A DNA stretch of 35,508 bases. Source: Bacteroidales bacterium. Its GTDB lineage: Bacteria; Bacteroidota; Bacteroidia; Bacteroidales; UBA932. The stretch covers positions 1 through 35,508 of the forward strand of contig JALOCI010000029.1 of assembly GCA_023227835.1 (NCBI GenBank), read 5' to 3'. Below are positions 25,353 through 34,248 of this stretch, one piece after another. Under the pieces are notes generated by a model that saw only the letters and a program-made list of their open reading frames with translations, searched no databases and had not been told where the DNA came from. The stretch's first letter is position 1. Each line of letters opens with the position of its first letter. Both the position numbers and the translations under genes were made by a program.

Positions 25353-26977
25353 AATCGCTGGCAGTATCAAATTATGCTCTTATTGAGAATCTGGAGATAG
25401 ATTTTCCGGAGGGTTTTATCATTATTACAGGTGAAACCGGAGCAGGTAAATCAATTCTGATGGGTGCCATAACTCTTTTATTCGGTGGCCGGGCAGATCT
25501 ATCCGTAATAAAGAACAAGGAAAAAAACTGCGTTGTTGAAGCTCTTTTTGAATTGGAAGCCGGCAAGGAGATAACTCTGCGACGGGTTCTCTCTCCAAAC
25601 GGAAAATCAAGGTCATTTGTAGATGATGAGCCGGTATCGGCAGCGACACTCAAAGAATTATCGGAAAATCTCATTGACATACATGCCCAACATCAGCATC
25701 TTTTACTTGCAGATTCAGGTTTCCAGCTGTCTGTACTAGACTCGTTTGCCGGAAACAGCGAACTTTTACAAAGATATGCCAATGAATATGAATTACTTTC
25801 AGAGTTGACAAGTAGTTATAATTCCCTCTCCTCAAAAATTGCAAAAGAAGAGTCTGAATCAGACTATATCAAATTTCAGCTGTCTCAACTCAAAGAGGCA
25901 AAGCTTAAATCAGGAGAGCTTGAGGAGCTTGAGGAGGAACTAAGGATACTGAGCAATGCAGAGGCTATTAAGAGCTCTCTTTTTGCTATCAGTAATCTTA
26001 TCTCACCTGAAGGGATGGAAGTTTCATTGCTTGGGAATCTGAAAGAAGCTGTATCCATTTGTTCCAAATTATCTTCTGAATATAAGGCTGCGGGATTGCT
26101 GCAAGAGAGGATTGATTCTTGCAGGGTCGAGTTGAAAGACATAGAACAGGAGGTCAGGACCAGCGCAGAGAGTATTAACATAAATCCCCAAAGGGTTACA
26201 TTGGTGGAAGATAGGCTCTCGCTTCTTTATACTCTTCTGAAGAAACACCATGTTGAAACTATCGACGAATTAATTGAAATCATGTCCGGGTTAGAGGAGA
26301 GATCCGGAGTGACAACCGAACACCGTGTTGAGCTTGACAAGTTGGGAGAAGAGATAAAAATCTGTACCGCAAGAAGGGAGACCCTGGCATTGGAGCTTCA
26401 CAAAAAGAGAGTTGAGGCTTCAGAGAGTTTTACTGATAAGATGACCATCTCTGTCAAAGAACTTGAAATGCCGCACGCAATATTTAGAATTGAGTTTACT
26501 GACTTACAACAACATAACTCTACAGGCAGGGATGATGTAACCTATTTTTTCTCTGCCAACAAAAACATAGCGCCAAGGGAGCTTTCAAAGATTGCCTCCG
26601 GTGGAGAGCTTTCAAGAATAATGCTTTGCCTTAAAGCACTGATGGCCACAGGAAAAGGCATGCCTTCAATGATTTTTGACGAGATTGACAGTGGCGTATC
26701 CGGAAGCATAGCAGATAAGATGGGAAATCTTTTAGCTGAACTTTCAAAAAAGATGCAGATATTTGCAATAACTCATCTGCCACAAATTGCGTGCAAGGGA
26801 AATTGTCATTTACTTGTTTTTAAAGAGATTGACAACGGTGGAACAACCCGGACCAATATAAAAGAGATCCGTGGAGAAGAGCGAGTTCTTGAAATTGCAA
26901 GAATGTTGAGCGGAGCTGTACTGACAGATGCTTCTGTCGCAAATGCCAGAGTACTGCTTGGAAAAGACTTAACTTAA
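25346..26977 (+). CDS. recN: DNA repair protein RecN
   Basis: This SMC-like ATPase acts in double-strand break repair. The 543 residues fit the family. Visible are Walker A GETGAGKS (residues 29-36), the Q-loop region DIHAQHQHLLL, a central coiled coil (about 150-370, rich in Glu, Leu and Lys), the ABC signature ASGGELSRIMLCLKAL, Walker B SMIFDEIDSGVSG, and the switch ITHLPQIA. It overlaps coaBC by 7 bp, so translation is probably coupled. It is followed by nagB after 21 bp. Confidence 0.96.
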   Translation: MLKSLAVSNYALIENLEIDFPEGFIIITGETGAGKSILMGAITLLFGGRADLSVIKNKEKNCVVEALFELEAGKEITLRRVLSPNGKSRSFVDDEPVSAATLKELSENLIDIHAQHQHLLLADSGFQLSVLDSFAGNSELLQRYANEYELLSELTSSYNSLSSKIAKEESESDYIKFQLSQLKEAKLKSGELEELEEELRILSNAEAIKSSLFAISNLISPEGMEVSLLGNLKEAVSICSKLSSEYKAAGLLQERIDSCRVELKDIEQEVRTSAESININPQRVTLVEDRLSLLYTLLKKHHVETIDELIEIMSGLEERSGVTTEHRVELDKLGEEIKICTARRETLALELHKKRVEASESFTDKMTISVKELEMPHAIFRIEFTDLQQHNSTGRDDVTYFFSANKNIAPRELSKIASGGELSRIMLCLKALMATGKGMPSMIFDEIDSGVSGSIADKMGNLLAELSKKMQIFAITHLPQIACKGNCHLLVFKEIDNGGTTRTNIKEIRGEERVLEIARMLSGAVLTDASVANARVLLGKDLT

Positions 26978-26998
26978 ATAGAATATAACTATAATAAC

Positions 26999-27820
26999 AT
27001 GCGAGTAATTATTCAAAACACTTACGAGGAGATTTCTCAATGGGCAGCAGCCTATATAGTAAAAAGGATAAACGAGTTCGGTCCAACAAAGGACAAACCG
27101 TTTGTGCTCGGTCTTCCTACAGGGTCAACACCTAATGGTACATATAAAGAGTTGATAAGACTTTACAGAGAGGGACTCGTATCATTCAAGAACGTTGTTA
27201 CTTTCAATATGGATGAGTATATCGGTATTCCACGTGAACATCCTCAATCATACTTTACATTCATGTGGGATCATTTCTTCCAGTATATCGATATTGAAAG
27301 GGAAAACGCCAACATCCTTGACGGAAACGCCCCTGATATCGAAGCTGAATGCGAGAATTATGAGAAAAAAATGGCATCTTATGGCGGCATCAAACTTTTC
27401 ATGGGTGGTATCGGACCTGACGGTCATATAGCATTTAACGAACCCGGATCATCTCTTGTATCCCGCACTCGTGTAAAGAGCCTTACCACAGACACTATCA
27501 TAGCTAACTCAAGGTTCTTCAATAATGACATCCATCAGGTACCTAAAACAGCCCTGACAGTAGGAGTCGGAACAATTATGGATGCCGAGGAGGTTATGAT
27601 TCTGGTTAACGGCCATCATAAAGCGAGGGCTTTGTATGAGGCAATCGAGGGTTCAATTAACCACATGTACACAGTCAGCGTTCTGCAGATGCACAGAAAA
27701 GGCATCATCGTATGTGATGACGCCTCTACAGTTGAACTTAAAGTTGGTACAGTAAACTACTTTAAGGATATTGAAAGAAATAACCTGGATCCTAAATCTC
27801 TGTTAAAGGGGCTTAAATAG
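26999..27820 (+). CDS. nagB: Glucosamine-6-phosphate deaminase
   Basis: The enzyme converts glucosamine 6-phosphate to fructose 6-phosphate and ammonia. The 273 residues include LGLPTGSTPNGTYKELIRLY (phosphate site), VVTFNMDEYIGIPREHPQSY with the general base Asp72, and GGIGPDGHIAFNEPGSSL with the catalytic His. It is cytoplasmic. No other amino-sugar gene is adjacent, so here it appears appended to a housekeeping run. Its stop lies 4 bp from the stop of the convergent hydrolase-like gene, with no terminator between. Confidence 0.96.
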   Translation: MRVIIQNTYEEISQWAAAYIVKRINEFGPTKDKPFVLGLPTGSTPNGTYKELIRLYREGLVSFKNVVTFNMDEYIGIPREHPQSYFTFMWDHFFQYIDIERENANILDGNAPDIEAECENYEKKMASYGGIKLFMGGIGPDGHIAFNEPGSSLVSRTRVKSLTTDTIIANSRFFNNDIHQVPKTALTVGVGTIMDAEEVMILVNGHHKARALYEAIEGSINHMYTVSVLQMHRKGIIVCDDASTVELKVGTVNYFKDIERNNLDPKSLLKGLK

Positions 27821-27824
27821 CAGA

Positions 27825-28910
27825 CTAACTCAAGAATTCCGAAGCCTTTGAGAAGACTTTGTCAAACCAGAAGCTTCTCTCTTCGGCATTAACCTTAGGT
27901 CCGGCTTCGGGAAAAGGTATTTCATGAGAATAGTTAAATGGAAAATCAAGTTCCTCCAGGCATCGAAGTTGTTCGACGCCCAGAGCGGACTTGATTCCGT
28001 TTGTAGGTATTACGGTGTCTTTCTTTAATGAAAGTGCCTGAATTCTATAGGCATTCTCATTGTAAAAATACTCTCTTTGTGTCCTGTTAAGGGACTTGTC
28101 TATATGACATATAAATGCATGCTCGATTGAATCCCCCTTAAGTCTGTTTTCATTCTTGAAATAGATGAAATTTTCAGTATAATATTTCAACATAAGATCG
28201 AATGAAGGCTTGTCCATTATCATTCTGGAATCCCCGTTCATTTCATTAAAAACAGAACCTCCGCAGAACATAAAAAGCTTAGTGTTTGTGAAGTAGTACT
28301 CCGGATTTGAAAAAAGAAGAACCTGGGCAAGCAGTGCACCAATAGAGTATGCGAATATATCAACCTTGGCATGAGTGTCAATCATCGGATGCCGTCCTTT
28401 TCTTATCTGATTCATAATCTGACAGACATTATAAACGCTTTCCCTGCCTGAAAGATAAAACCTGTATGGATCAGCCAATATCCTTTTACTCAAGGCATAG
28501 TTTAAAAAAGTAAGATGGTTGTTTTTCAAACTTTCCCTGTCCTCCCCGGCAAGATAAGGCTGCATAGAACGAGGAGTTGCCCACTCCAGAGGAGATCTGT
28601 TAATATGAAAAGCTATAGGAAACAACAGCACCGGTTTATGAGTTTTCTCCGCGATATATTTTGCCCATGGATAATATTTATCCCAGCTACGCTCGTTGAG
28701 CCCGTGGAAAAGGAATATTAAAGAGTCAGCCTTGCCGTTTGCCGCTCTCCTCATTCGCTCCGGCTCCACTATCTGATATTCGAAATCCTGATTCTCTTTT
28801 ATCTCGTCATCAGGTTTCATATAAAAAGCAGGAGAGGCGGTTCTCTTCATATCTTCGACAATCTCCTCTTTACCGAAGATTTCTTGAAATAAAAATTTAT
28901 GAAACTTCAT
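27825..28910 (-). CDS. Alpha/beta-hydrolase-like protein of unknown substrate (possibly DUF6051)
   Basis: The 361-residue protein has no signal peptide. It shows an alpha/beta-hydrolase pattern: a strand leading to the oxyanion-type FLFHGLNERSWDKYY (His69-Gly70), and a nucleophile-elbow-like DIFAYSIGALLAQVLLF with Ser189. Candidate acid and histidine are DTVIP (Asp298) and NYSHEIPFPE (His329). The elbow reads A-Y-S-I-G rather than strict G-x-S-x-G. It may belong to a Bacteroidota family of unknown function; the DUF6051 assignment is from memory and uncertain. A possible promoter (TTTG 20 bp before TTCATTTG, at 28959-28928 on the minus strand) lies just upstream. The gene is divergent from the LytTR regulator. 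Confidence 0.75.
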   Translation of the reverse strand: MKFHKFLFQEIFGKEEIVEDMKRTASPAFYMKPDDEIKENQDFEYQIVEPERMRRAANGKADSLIFLFHGLNERSWDKYYPWAKYIAEKTHKPVLLFPIAFHINRSPLEWATPRSMQPYLAGEDRESLKNNHLTFLNYALSKRILADPYRFYLSGRESVYNVCQIMNQIRKGRHPMIDTHAKVDIFAYSIGALLAQVLLFSNPEYYFTNTKLFMFCGGSVFNEMNGDSRMIMDKPSFDLMLKYYTENFIYFKNENRLKGDSIEHAFICHIDKSLNRTQREYFYNENAYRIQALSLKKDTVIPTNGIKSALGVEQLRCLEELDFPFNYSHEIPFPEAGPKVNAEERSFWFDKVFSKASEFLS

Positions 28911-28982
28911 AACTCTGATTTTTTATGCAAATGAAAGCTTATGAATGGCAGTTGTCAAATAAATGGTGAATAGGAAACGGTT

Positions 28983-29034
28983 TTGGGACGAAATTCTCAA
29001 ATGTGGGACGAAAATATTATATATGTTGCGAAAT
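28983..29034 (+). promoter_or_regulatory. Three phased ~10-bp direct repeats (candidate operator)
   Basis: TTGGGACGAAAT (28983-28994), GTGGGACGAAAA (29003-29014) and ATGTTGCGAAAT (29023-29034) recur with an exact 20-bp period, close to two helical turns. The first two share TGGGACGAAA, and the third keeps CGAAA. They lie directly upstream of the -7 box of the LytTR gene. LytTR proteins commonly bind direct repeats about 21 bp apart, so an autoregulatory site is a reasonable inference. Confidence 0.6.
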
Positions 29035-29043
29035 AATTTTGAC

Positions 29044-29051
29044 TATTTTTG
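29044..29051 (+). promoter_or_regulatory. -7 box (TATTTTTG) for the LytTR gene
   Basis: TATTTTTG ends 5 bp before the ATG at 29057, so transcription would start at or next to the start codon. The three phased repeats are centred roughly 30, 50 and 70 bp upstream of that point. Confidence 0.5.
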
Positions 29052-29056
29052 TAAAG

Positions 29057-29902
29057 ATGATTACGAACATACCAAAATACATAAACGAAAAGAACAATAT
29101 TGTGCGTCTGGTTTCCCTTACAGCATTGTTCGCCTTGATATTTATCAATATCTACAAGCCGTTTAGTTCAGAAAACTGGTACCAGATTAGTGACTTCATG
29201 TTTTTCGTCTACTCAAGTCTCATTATCCTGACCGGGGTGTTAGTGGTGATTATCAGTAGGATAATAATGTATTTCTACAGTAAGAAGCATGATATCTCCT
29301 ACCGTTTATATATAATATGGGTACTTCTCGAGATTCTGTTCATGTCTCTCTTTTATACTGTTTACACAATTTGTGTAAGACACGGGGTGGATGTTATGGA
29401 GACATTCAAGAACTCTACAATCAACACATCATTGGTTCTTCTTTTACCTTACGTGACCCTCTGGATATATATGGGATGGAAAGAGACTCAGAAGAAACTG
29501 GAGAAGATTGAGAATGACGAGGAGCTGGACATGAATCCCCTTAAGAGTATTGCATTCAAGGATGAGAAGGGAGTACTGATGCTCTCAATACAGATGCAGG
29601 ATCTTCTTTACATTGAGTCTGACAACAATTATGTTGAGATTCATTATACCTCAAACGGAAAAAACAAGACATACCTATTGAGAAACAGTCTGAAAAATAT
29701 GGAGACAATGCTCTCTGACACCTCTGTTGGTCGCTGTCACAGGTCATATCTTGTAAACTTCGGACGTGTTAAAGTTATGCGCAGGGAAAAGGATGGGCTC
29801 TACCTTGAGCTTGATGCACAGGGTGTGATGGATATACCTGTATCAAAGACTTTCCAGGAAAAAGTAGGCGAGAAATTCGTCACCCACTCTTTCAAGAATT
29901 AA
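29057..29902 (+). CDS. Membrane-anchored LytTR-family transcriptional regulator
   Basis: The frame reaches back to 29003, but the ATG at 29057 (MITNIPKYINEKN) fits best. The 281-residue product has four hydrophobic segments in the first ~150 residues (LVSLTALFALIFINIY, FFVYSSLIILTGVLVVIISR, LYIIWVLLEILFMSLFYTVY, TSLVLLLPYVTLWIYMGW). A C-terminal LytTR DNA-binding domain follows (about 160-270), with DLLYIESDNNYVEIHY, the VGRCHRSYLVNFGRVKVMRR stretch, and DIPVSKTFQEKV. There is no receiver domain, so the membrane part may be the sensor. Three phased direct repeats just upstream suggest it regulates itself and perhaps the divergent hydrolase gene. Confidence 0.92.
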   Translation: MITNIPKYINEKNNIVRLVSLTALFALIFINIYKPFSSENWYQISDFMFFVYSSLIILTGVLVVIISRIIMYFYSKKHDISYRLYIIWVLLEILFMSLFYTVYTICVRHGVDVMETFKNSTINTSLVLLLPYVTLWIYMGWKETQKKLEKIENDEELDMNPLKSIAFKDEKGVLMLSIQMQDLLYIESDNNYVEIHYTSNGKNKTYLLRNSLKNMETMLSDTSVGRCHRSYLVNFGRVKVMRREKDGLYLELDAQGVMDIPVSKTFQEKVGEKFVTHSFKN

Positions 29903-30005
29903 TAATCAGAAAGAATTAACACTTTTTTATAAGTTCCCGAATTAATGTTCGGTAATTAGTCCTCTGAAATAATTAGTTCTCTCCAATCAGAGTTTTAAGA
30001 TTATT

Positions 30006-30560
30006 TTACAACAACGAAATTATCTCTTCTGAAAGAGGTTTTACCTTGGAACCGAAATGCTCCAGAAGGTTACCATTTTCATCTATGAGATACTTGTTGA
30101 AATTCCAGCTTGGCTCCTGTTTGCACCACCCGTTTTTTGAAGGTTCTGTAAGCCATTGATATACTGAGTTTTTATTTTTCCCTTTTACCGAAGACTTCTC
30201 CATCATCTGGAAAGTCACTCCGTAATTCAGTTCGCAGAATGAGAGAATCTCGGAATTAGTTCCGGGATCCTGATTCAGGAAGTCATTAGAAGGAAATCCC
30301 AATAAGACAAGATTATTTCCGTACTTTTTGTGGAGCTCTTCAAGCTCCTTGAACTGAGGTGTAAATCCACATTTTGAAGCAGTGTTTACAATCAGTACTT
30401 TTTTACCTTTCAGCTGATTAAAATCGAATTTCTCACCAGTTATTGTATTGAATGAGAGTGCATAAAAATCCTCTTTTGCAGGAGCCTTCTTCTCCTGGGC
30501 CTTTGATGTAAAGCTACTGAACAGAGCCATTAGTGATATAAGTATTGCTGATTTTTTCAT
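30006..30560 (-). CDS. Glutathione peroxidase-family thiol peroxidase, secreted
   Basis: The 184-residue protein has a signal peptide (MKKSAILISLMALFSSFTSK, cut near KAQ), so it should act in the periplasm. The peroxidatic Cys64 lies in NTASKCGFTPQFKELE, and Trp152-Asn153 (EPSWNFNKYLID) complete part of the active site. The usual NQF is replaced by SNDF (Asp93 in place of Gln). Cys109 (SFCELNYGVTF) matches the resolving cysteine of thioredoxin-dependent members, so thioredoxin rather than glutathione is the likely reductant. It stands alone; the 103-bp gap after the LytTR gene holds no convincing terminator, only a weak 5-bp hairpin near 29939-29954. Confidence 0.93.
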   Translation of the reverse strand: MKKSAILISLMALFSSFTSKAQEKKAPAKEDFYALSFNTITGEKFDFNQLKGKKVLIVNTASKCGFTPQFKELEELHKKYGNNLVLLGFPSNDFLNQDPGTNSEILSFCELNYGVTFQMMEKSSVKGKNKNSVYQWLTEPSKNGWCKQEPSWNFNKYLIDENGNLLEHFGSKVKPLSEEIISLL

Positions 30561-30595
30561 AATGATATATTTTATTTATAAACATAATAAATAAG

Positions 30596-30738
30596 ATTTT
30601 GTTTTCAGTGGCACCGATTTTTGTAATCACATGGTTGACAAACAGATAAAACCAGCTACTTAACAATCTGTATTTCCGCCTATTGCACCATTCTGACTAT
30701 CTGGCAATTACAAAAATCGCTACCACTGAAATCAAAAT
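30596..30738. repeat. Inverted-repeat (MITE-like) element, copy 2
   Basis: The ends are inverted repeats of about 32 bp: left ATTTTGTTTTCAGTGGCACC then GATTTTTGTAAT (30596-30627); right, read on the minus strand, ATTTTGATTTCAGTGGTAGC then the same GATTTTTGTAAT (30738-30707). The ~80-bp interior differs from the other copies and has no open frame. It occupies the spacer between glutathione peroxidase and the TonB receptor, upstream of both. Confidence 0.75.
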
Positions 30739-30780
30739 AAAATCATAATAAATGAGTATGCACATTCAAAATGAATGGGA

Positions 30781-30788
30781 TACCTTTG
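30781..30788 (+). promoter_or_regulatory. -7 box (TACCTTTG) for the TonB receptor gene
   Basis: TACCTTTG ends 8 bp before the ATG at 30797. It lies inside the frame that would run from the upstream ATG at 30752, and so argues for the later start. Confidence 0.45.
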
Positions 30789-30796
30789 CGGCCGTT

Positions 30797-33163
30797 ATGA
30801 ATTATCCTATAAGAGCCATTATTCTTACACTCCTGACATGTGTCAGTTTATTTAACACCGTTCTTGCACAAAAATCACCTACAGACCTGCACTTTTACAC
30901 TACAGTAGCTGAGAGTGCCGTTGAGCTTGCCAGTAATGATACAACAGGAAGAGCATCGAAACGCCTGGCAAGGGCTGAAGAGAGGAAAATAGTTATTAAT
31001 CCGGCAATAATTACCGGATATCTTAAAGGTGGAGTCGTAGATGAGCAGGTTGCATCTATAACCAGAGTTTTCATGCAAAGACTGGAAACGGAGAGTGTTA
31101 CAGCCCTTAAAGAGCTGTCTGCAACAGTTCCCAATTTTTACATACCGGATTACGGGTCAAAAATGACTTCATCGGTTTATGTCAGGGGACTTGGAGCCAG
31201 AATTGACAATCCTGTGGTGGGTATGTATGTTGACGGTGTATCATTTCTGAATAAAAATAATTTTGATTTTGACTTTTATGATATACGTTCCGTAGATGTT
31301 CTTAGAGGCCCGCAGAGTACCCTATTCGGAAGAAATACTATTGGCGGAGTCATAAACATAACTACTATCTCTCCATTGGTCTATCAGGGTACACGTGCTT
31401 CTGTCGGATATGGAAACGGAAACACATTTACAGCCCAGGCTTCTCATTACAGAAGAATAAACGGGCGGGCCGGAGTCTCTTTAAGCGGATATTACAGGAG
31501 TTCCGACGGTTTTTATAAAAATGATTATTCCGGAGACAAATCTGATTGGTACAAAGGGGCCGGAATACGTATCCGTGGACAATGGGTAAAATCGGATAAT
31601 TTAAGCTTTGACAACAGCTTCAGCATATCATGGGTTGACCAGGGCGGATTTCCTTACGGGAAAGTTGACACCTTGACGGGAGAGGTGCAAAATTCAAATT
31701 ATAATGACTTAAGTGGTTATTCAAGGTTTACAATAAGTGAGGGATTTTCATACAAACGCCTGTTAGATAAACATGTTCTGACAGGTGTTACATCATACCA
31801 ATACACCGACGACTGCATGAACATGGATCAGGATTTCACTCCTGACTCATACTTCACATTAAAACAAAGTCAGAACGAACACGCTTTATCGCAGGATTTT
31901 GTGATTAAACCCAAGGATGGAAACAGAGAATGGAGATGGCTTAGCGGGGTATCCGGATTCTTTAAATATCTAAAAATGGATGCTCCGGTGACATTCAAGA
32001 GAGATGGTATTGACAGATTAATACTTGCAGGGGCAAATAAGGGATTGAGCAGTGTCTTTCCGGGAGAGGAGATAAAGATTGAAGAGAACAGCTTCGTTAT
32101 CGGCTCTCTTTTCAAAACCGCTATATATGGTGCCGCATTATATCATCAGTCATATCTCAAGAGAGGTAAGTGGCTGTTTGAGGCCGGAGCAAGACTGGAT
32201 TATGAAGGGTCAGGGCTTGAATACGACAGTAACGCTGCAATTCATTATCTCTTTACGATGACAATGTCTAAATACAGGGAGGTCAAGACAATCATAAAGG
32301 GCAACGAACGGCTCAACTACTTGGAAATTTTACCAAGAGCAGCAGCTTCATACACTTCAGGACAAAAGCGATTTTTTGCTTCGGTTTCAAGAGGCTATAA
32401 GGCCGGGGGATACAACACCCAACTGTTCTCGGATATCCTGCAAAATCAGATGATGCTGGATATGATGGATGACCTTGGAGTTCATCTCTCAAACTCTTCG
32501 TACTCACTGTACAGTGTGGCGGATGTGATAACCTACAAGCCTGAGTATTGCTGGAATATGGAAGCCGGGGCAAGCTATAATCCGGGGAATCTCAACCTTG
32601 AACTGACTTTTTTTGATATACTCTGCAACGATCAGCAACTTACTGTTTTTCCGTCAGGAAGCAGTACCGGGAGAATGATGACGAATGCAGGTAAAACAAG
32701 GAGTTATGGGACAGAAGTGGTCATTTCATATAAAAAGGGCAATCTGCGTTTATCCGGAGAGTATGGATACACAAATGCTCGCTTCTTAAAATATGATAAC
32801 GGACATAGTGACTTTTCCGGCAAATACGTGCCGTATGTACCACAACACACACTTTCTGCCGGATCTGACTATACAGTTATAGCAAAAAGAGGTTCTCGTT
32901 TCTTTGACAAAATTTTGCTGCACATAGATGTAAAAGGATTCGGGAAGATATACTGGAATGAATCAAACTCACTTGATCAGCCTTTCTACTCTATGTTGAA
33001 CGGATCCCTATCAATACACAAAGGAGGTGTTTCTCTGGAGGCATGGGGAAAGAACCTCACCTCCTCAGACTACAATACATTTTATTTTCTCTCGATGGGA
33101 AACTCCTTTCTGCAAAAAGGAAAGCCAATGCAATTCGGCATTTCACTGAAAACAAATTTTTAA
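30797..33163 (+). CDS. TonB-dependent outer-membrane receptor
   Basis: An upstream ATG at 30752 is in frame, but the one at 30797 begins a proper signal peptide (MNYPIRAIILTLLTCVSLFN, cut after VLAQ). The 788-residue product has a plug domain (SSVYVRGLGARIDNPVVGMY, VDVLRGPQSTLFGRNTIGGV followed by INI) and a C-terminal 22-strand-type barrel ending QFGISLKTNF. It lacks the CarboxypepD_reg-like N-terminal domain of SusC proteins, so it is a classical TonB receptor for a siderophore, haem, vitamin or similar ligand. About 60 residues with no recognised domain separate signal peptide and plug. A small lipoprotein gene follows after 9 bp, probably the partner. Confidence 0.93.
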   Translation: MNYPIRAIILTLLTCVSLFNTVLAQKSPTDLHFYTTVAESAVELASNDTTGRASKRLARAEERKIVINPAIITGYLKGGVVDEQVASITRVFMQRLETESVTALKELSATVPNFYIPDYGSKMTSSVYVRGLGARIDNPVVGMYVDGVSFLNKNNFDFDFYDIRSVDVLRGPQSTLFGRNTIGGVINITTISPLVYQGTRASVGYGNGNTFTAQASHYRRINGRAGVSLSGYYRSSDGFYKNDYSGDKSDWYKGAGIRIRGQWVKSDNLSFDNSFSISWVDQGGFPYGKVDTLTGEVQNSNYNDLSGYSRFTISEGFSYKRLLDKHVLTGVTSYQYTDDCMNMDQDFTPDSYFTLKQSQNEHALSQDFVIKPKDGNREWRWLSGVSGFFKYLKMDAPVTFKRDGIDRLILAGANKGLSSVFPGEEIKIEENSFVIGSLFKTAIYGAALYHQSYLKRGKWLFEAGARLDYEGSGLEYDSNAAIHYLFTMTMSKYREVKTIIKGNERLNYLEILPRAAASYTSGQKRFFASVSRGYKAGGYNTQLFSDILQNQMMLDMMDDLGVHLSNSSYSLYSVADVITYKPEYCWNMEAGASYNPGNLNLELTFFDILCNDQQLTVFPSGSSTGRMMTNAGKTRSYGTEVVISYKKGNLRLSGEYGYTNARFLKYDNGHSDFSGKYVPYVPQHTLSAGSDYTVIAKRGSRFFDKILLHIDVKGFGKIYWNESNSLDQPFYSMLNGSLSIHKGGVSLEAWGKNLTSSDYNTFYFLSMGNSFLQKGKPMQFGISLKTNF

Positions 33164-33172
33164 ATAAATATT

Positions 33173-33649
33173 ATGAAGAATCTATTTTTCTTAAAAAACA
33201 AATCGTTATTTCTTGCTCTTTTAGTCACATCGTTTTTTGCTGCCAGTTGTGAAAAAGAGGATAAACCGTTGAAATTAACCGAAGACGGGACCTACTCGGG
33301 ACAACTTGCCGTTGATCAGCTTGACGGCACAAATTATACCAGCAGCAATGTACTGGTTAAACTCACACCTGCTGCAACTGACGGTTATGTGACAATAGAT
33401 ATGCTTCAGGTTTCATTCTCGTCCAAAATGCCTGTGAAACTTGACATGAAGATACAGAATGTGTTGTACACAAGTACAAGTGAGAAGATTACACTTTCAG
33501 GAAACAACATAATTCCAATTGCAATGGGAGGTGAGTTCCCTGCATATACAATAACAAATCTCACAGGGGAGATTAAGAATGGAACATTGAATCTCTCGAT
33601 GATGTGTGGCAGTTATCCTCTGACTTATAGCGGGACACTACTGCTATAA
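33173..33649 (+). CDS. Calycin-like lipoprotein, probable partner of the TonB receptor
   Basis: The 158-residue product has a signal peptide with lipobox FAASC and a following EKED run that suggests surface exposure. The mature part is all-beta: DGTYSGQLAVDQLDGTNYTS opens it, ITNLTGEIKNGTLNLSM and a final LTYSGTLLL close it. This pattern matches calycin-like lipoproteins of Bacteroidota, whose ligands are mostly unknown. The name is a family-level inference. It is 9 bp after the receptor gene, so both are probably on one transcript. Its stop abuts that of the convergent LuxR-type gene (6-bp overlap). Confidence 0.75.
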   Translation: MKNLFFLKNKSLFLALLVTSFFAASCEKEDKPLKLTEDGTYSGQLAVDQLDGTNYTSSNVLVKLTPAATDGYVTIDMLQVSFSSKMPVKLDMKIQNVLYTSTSEKITLSGNNIIPIAMGGEFPAYTITNLTGEIKNGTLNLSMMCGSYPLTYSGTLLL

Positions 33650-34240
33650 CTTTTCAATGTCCACATATCCGTGGGTTACGGCATAGATAGTAAGGCCGGA
33701 TACGGACTTGATGCCAAGTTTTTCGGTTATATTTCTTCTGTGTGTAATTACTGTAGTCACACTTATATGTAGCCGGTCAGCAATTTCCTTATTTATAAGG
33801 CCTTTTACGACAAGTTGAAGCACCTCGGACTCTCTTAAAGAGAGCAACCGTGGTGTTTCTGTTTGTACGGGAGCGTCTGGAGTATGGTAGCCGTGATGAT
33901 GTGCCCCCTGATGGATGCTCAGTATTGACTTTACAAGCTCTTCTTCCGGTTGCGACAAGTCAAGTATTCTGAAACTTCTCGTAATATTGTTTGTATCGCC
34001 CCCTGATGCCATCACTATTGTCTTCTTTTCCCTGGGGACAAAGTAACTGTTGTTGAGAAACAGAACCGAAGATGAGATAAAATAATGAAAACAATCTTCA
34101 GGATTATCCTTCATAAACTCATCAAAACTTCCATATATACATAGTTCAGCAAAAGGAACCACCTCGCTCAACAGGGACCTGAGCCCGATGCAAGTGACGG
34201 TGTTCTCATCAATGATTGCTATGCGAAGTTTCCCGTGCAT
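33644..34240 (-). CDS. LuxR-type transcriptional regulator with a degenerate receiver domain
   Basis: The 198-residue protein begins like a receiver (LRIAIIDENTVTCIGLRSLL, with Asp11-Glu12) but has FHYFISSSVLFL where the phosphorylated Asp normally lies and no clear conserved Lys, so control by phosphorylation is unlikely. The C-terminal GerE/LuxR helix-turn-helix (about 133-190) is intact: LSLRESEVLQLVVKGLINKE, HISVTTVITHRRNITEKLGI. The linker has a His-rich HHHGYH (114-119). The gene faces the receptor/lipoprotein pair tail to tail and follows the DUF3795 gene by 8 bp, so it may control that cluster. Confidence 0.88.
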   Translation of the reverse strand: MHGKLRIAIIDENTVTCIGLRSLLSEVVPFAELCIYGSFDEFMKDNPEDCFHYFISSSVLFLNNSYFVPREKKTIVMASGGDTNNITRSFRILDLSQPEEELVKSILSIHQGAHHHGYHTPDAPVQTETPRLLSLRESEVLQLVVKGLINKEIADRLHISVTTVITHRRNITEKLGIKSVSGLTIYAVTHGYVDIEKL

Positions 34241-34248
34241 TCTGTATT

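Noticed and set aside
28983..29034. CRISPR-like array
   Set aside because: Only three 10-bp repeats with 10-bp gaps; the size fits regulator binding sites, not CRISPR repeats and spacers.
29938..29954. Hairpin CCGAA-TTAATG-TTCGG as a terminator after the LytTR gene
   Set aside because: The stem is only 5 bp and no T run follows.
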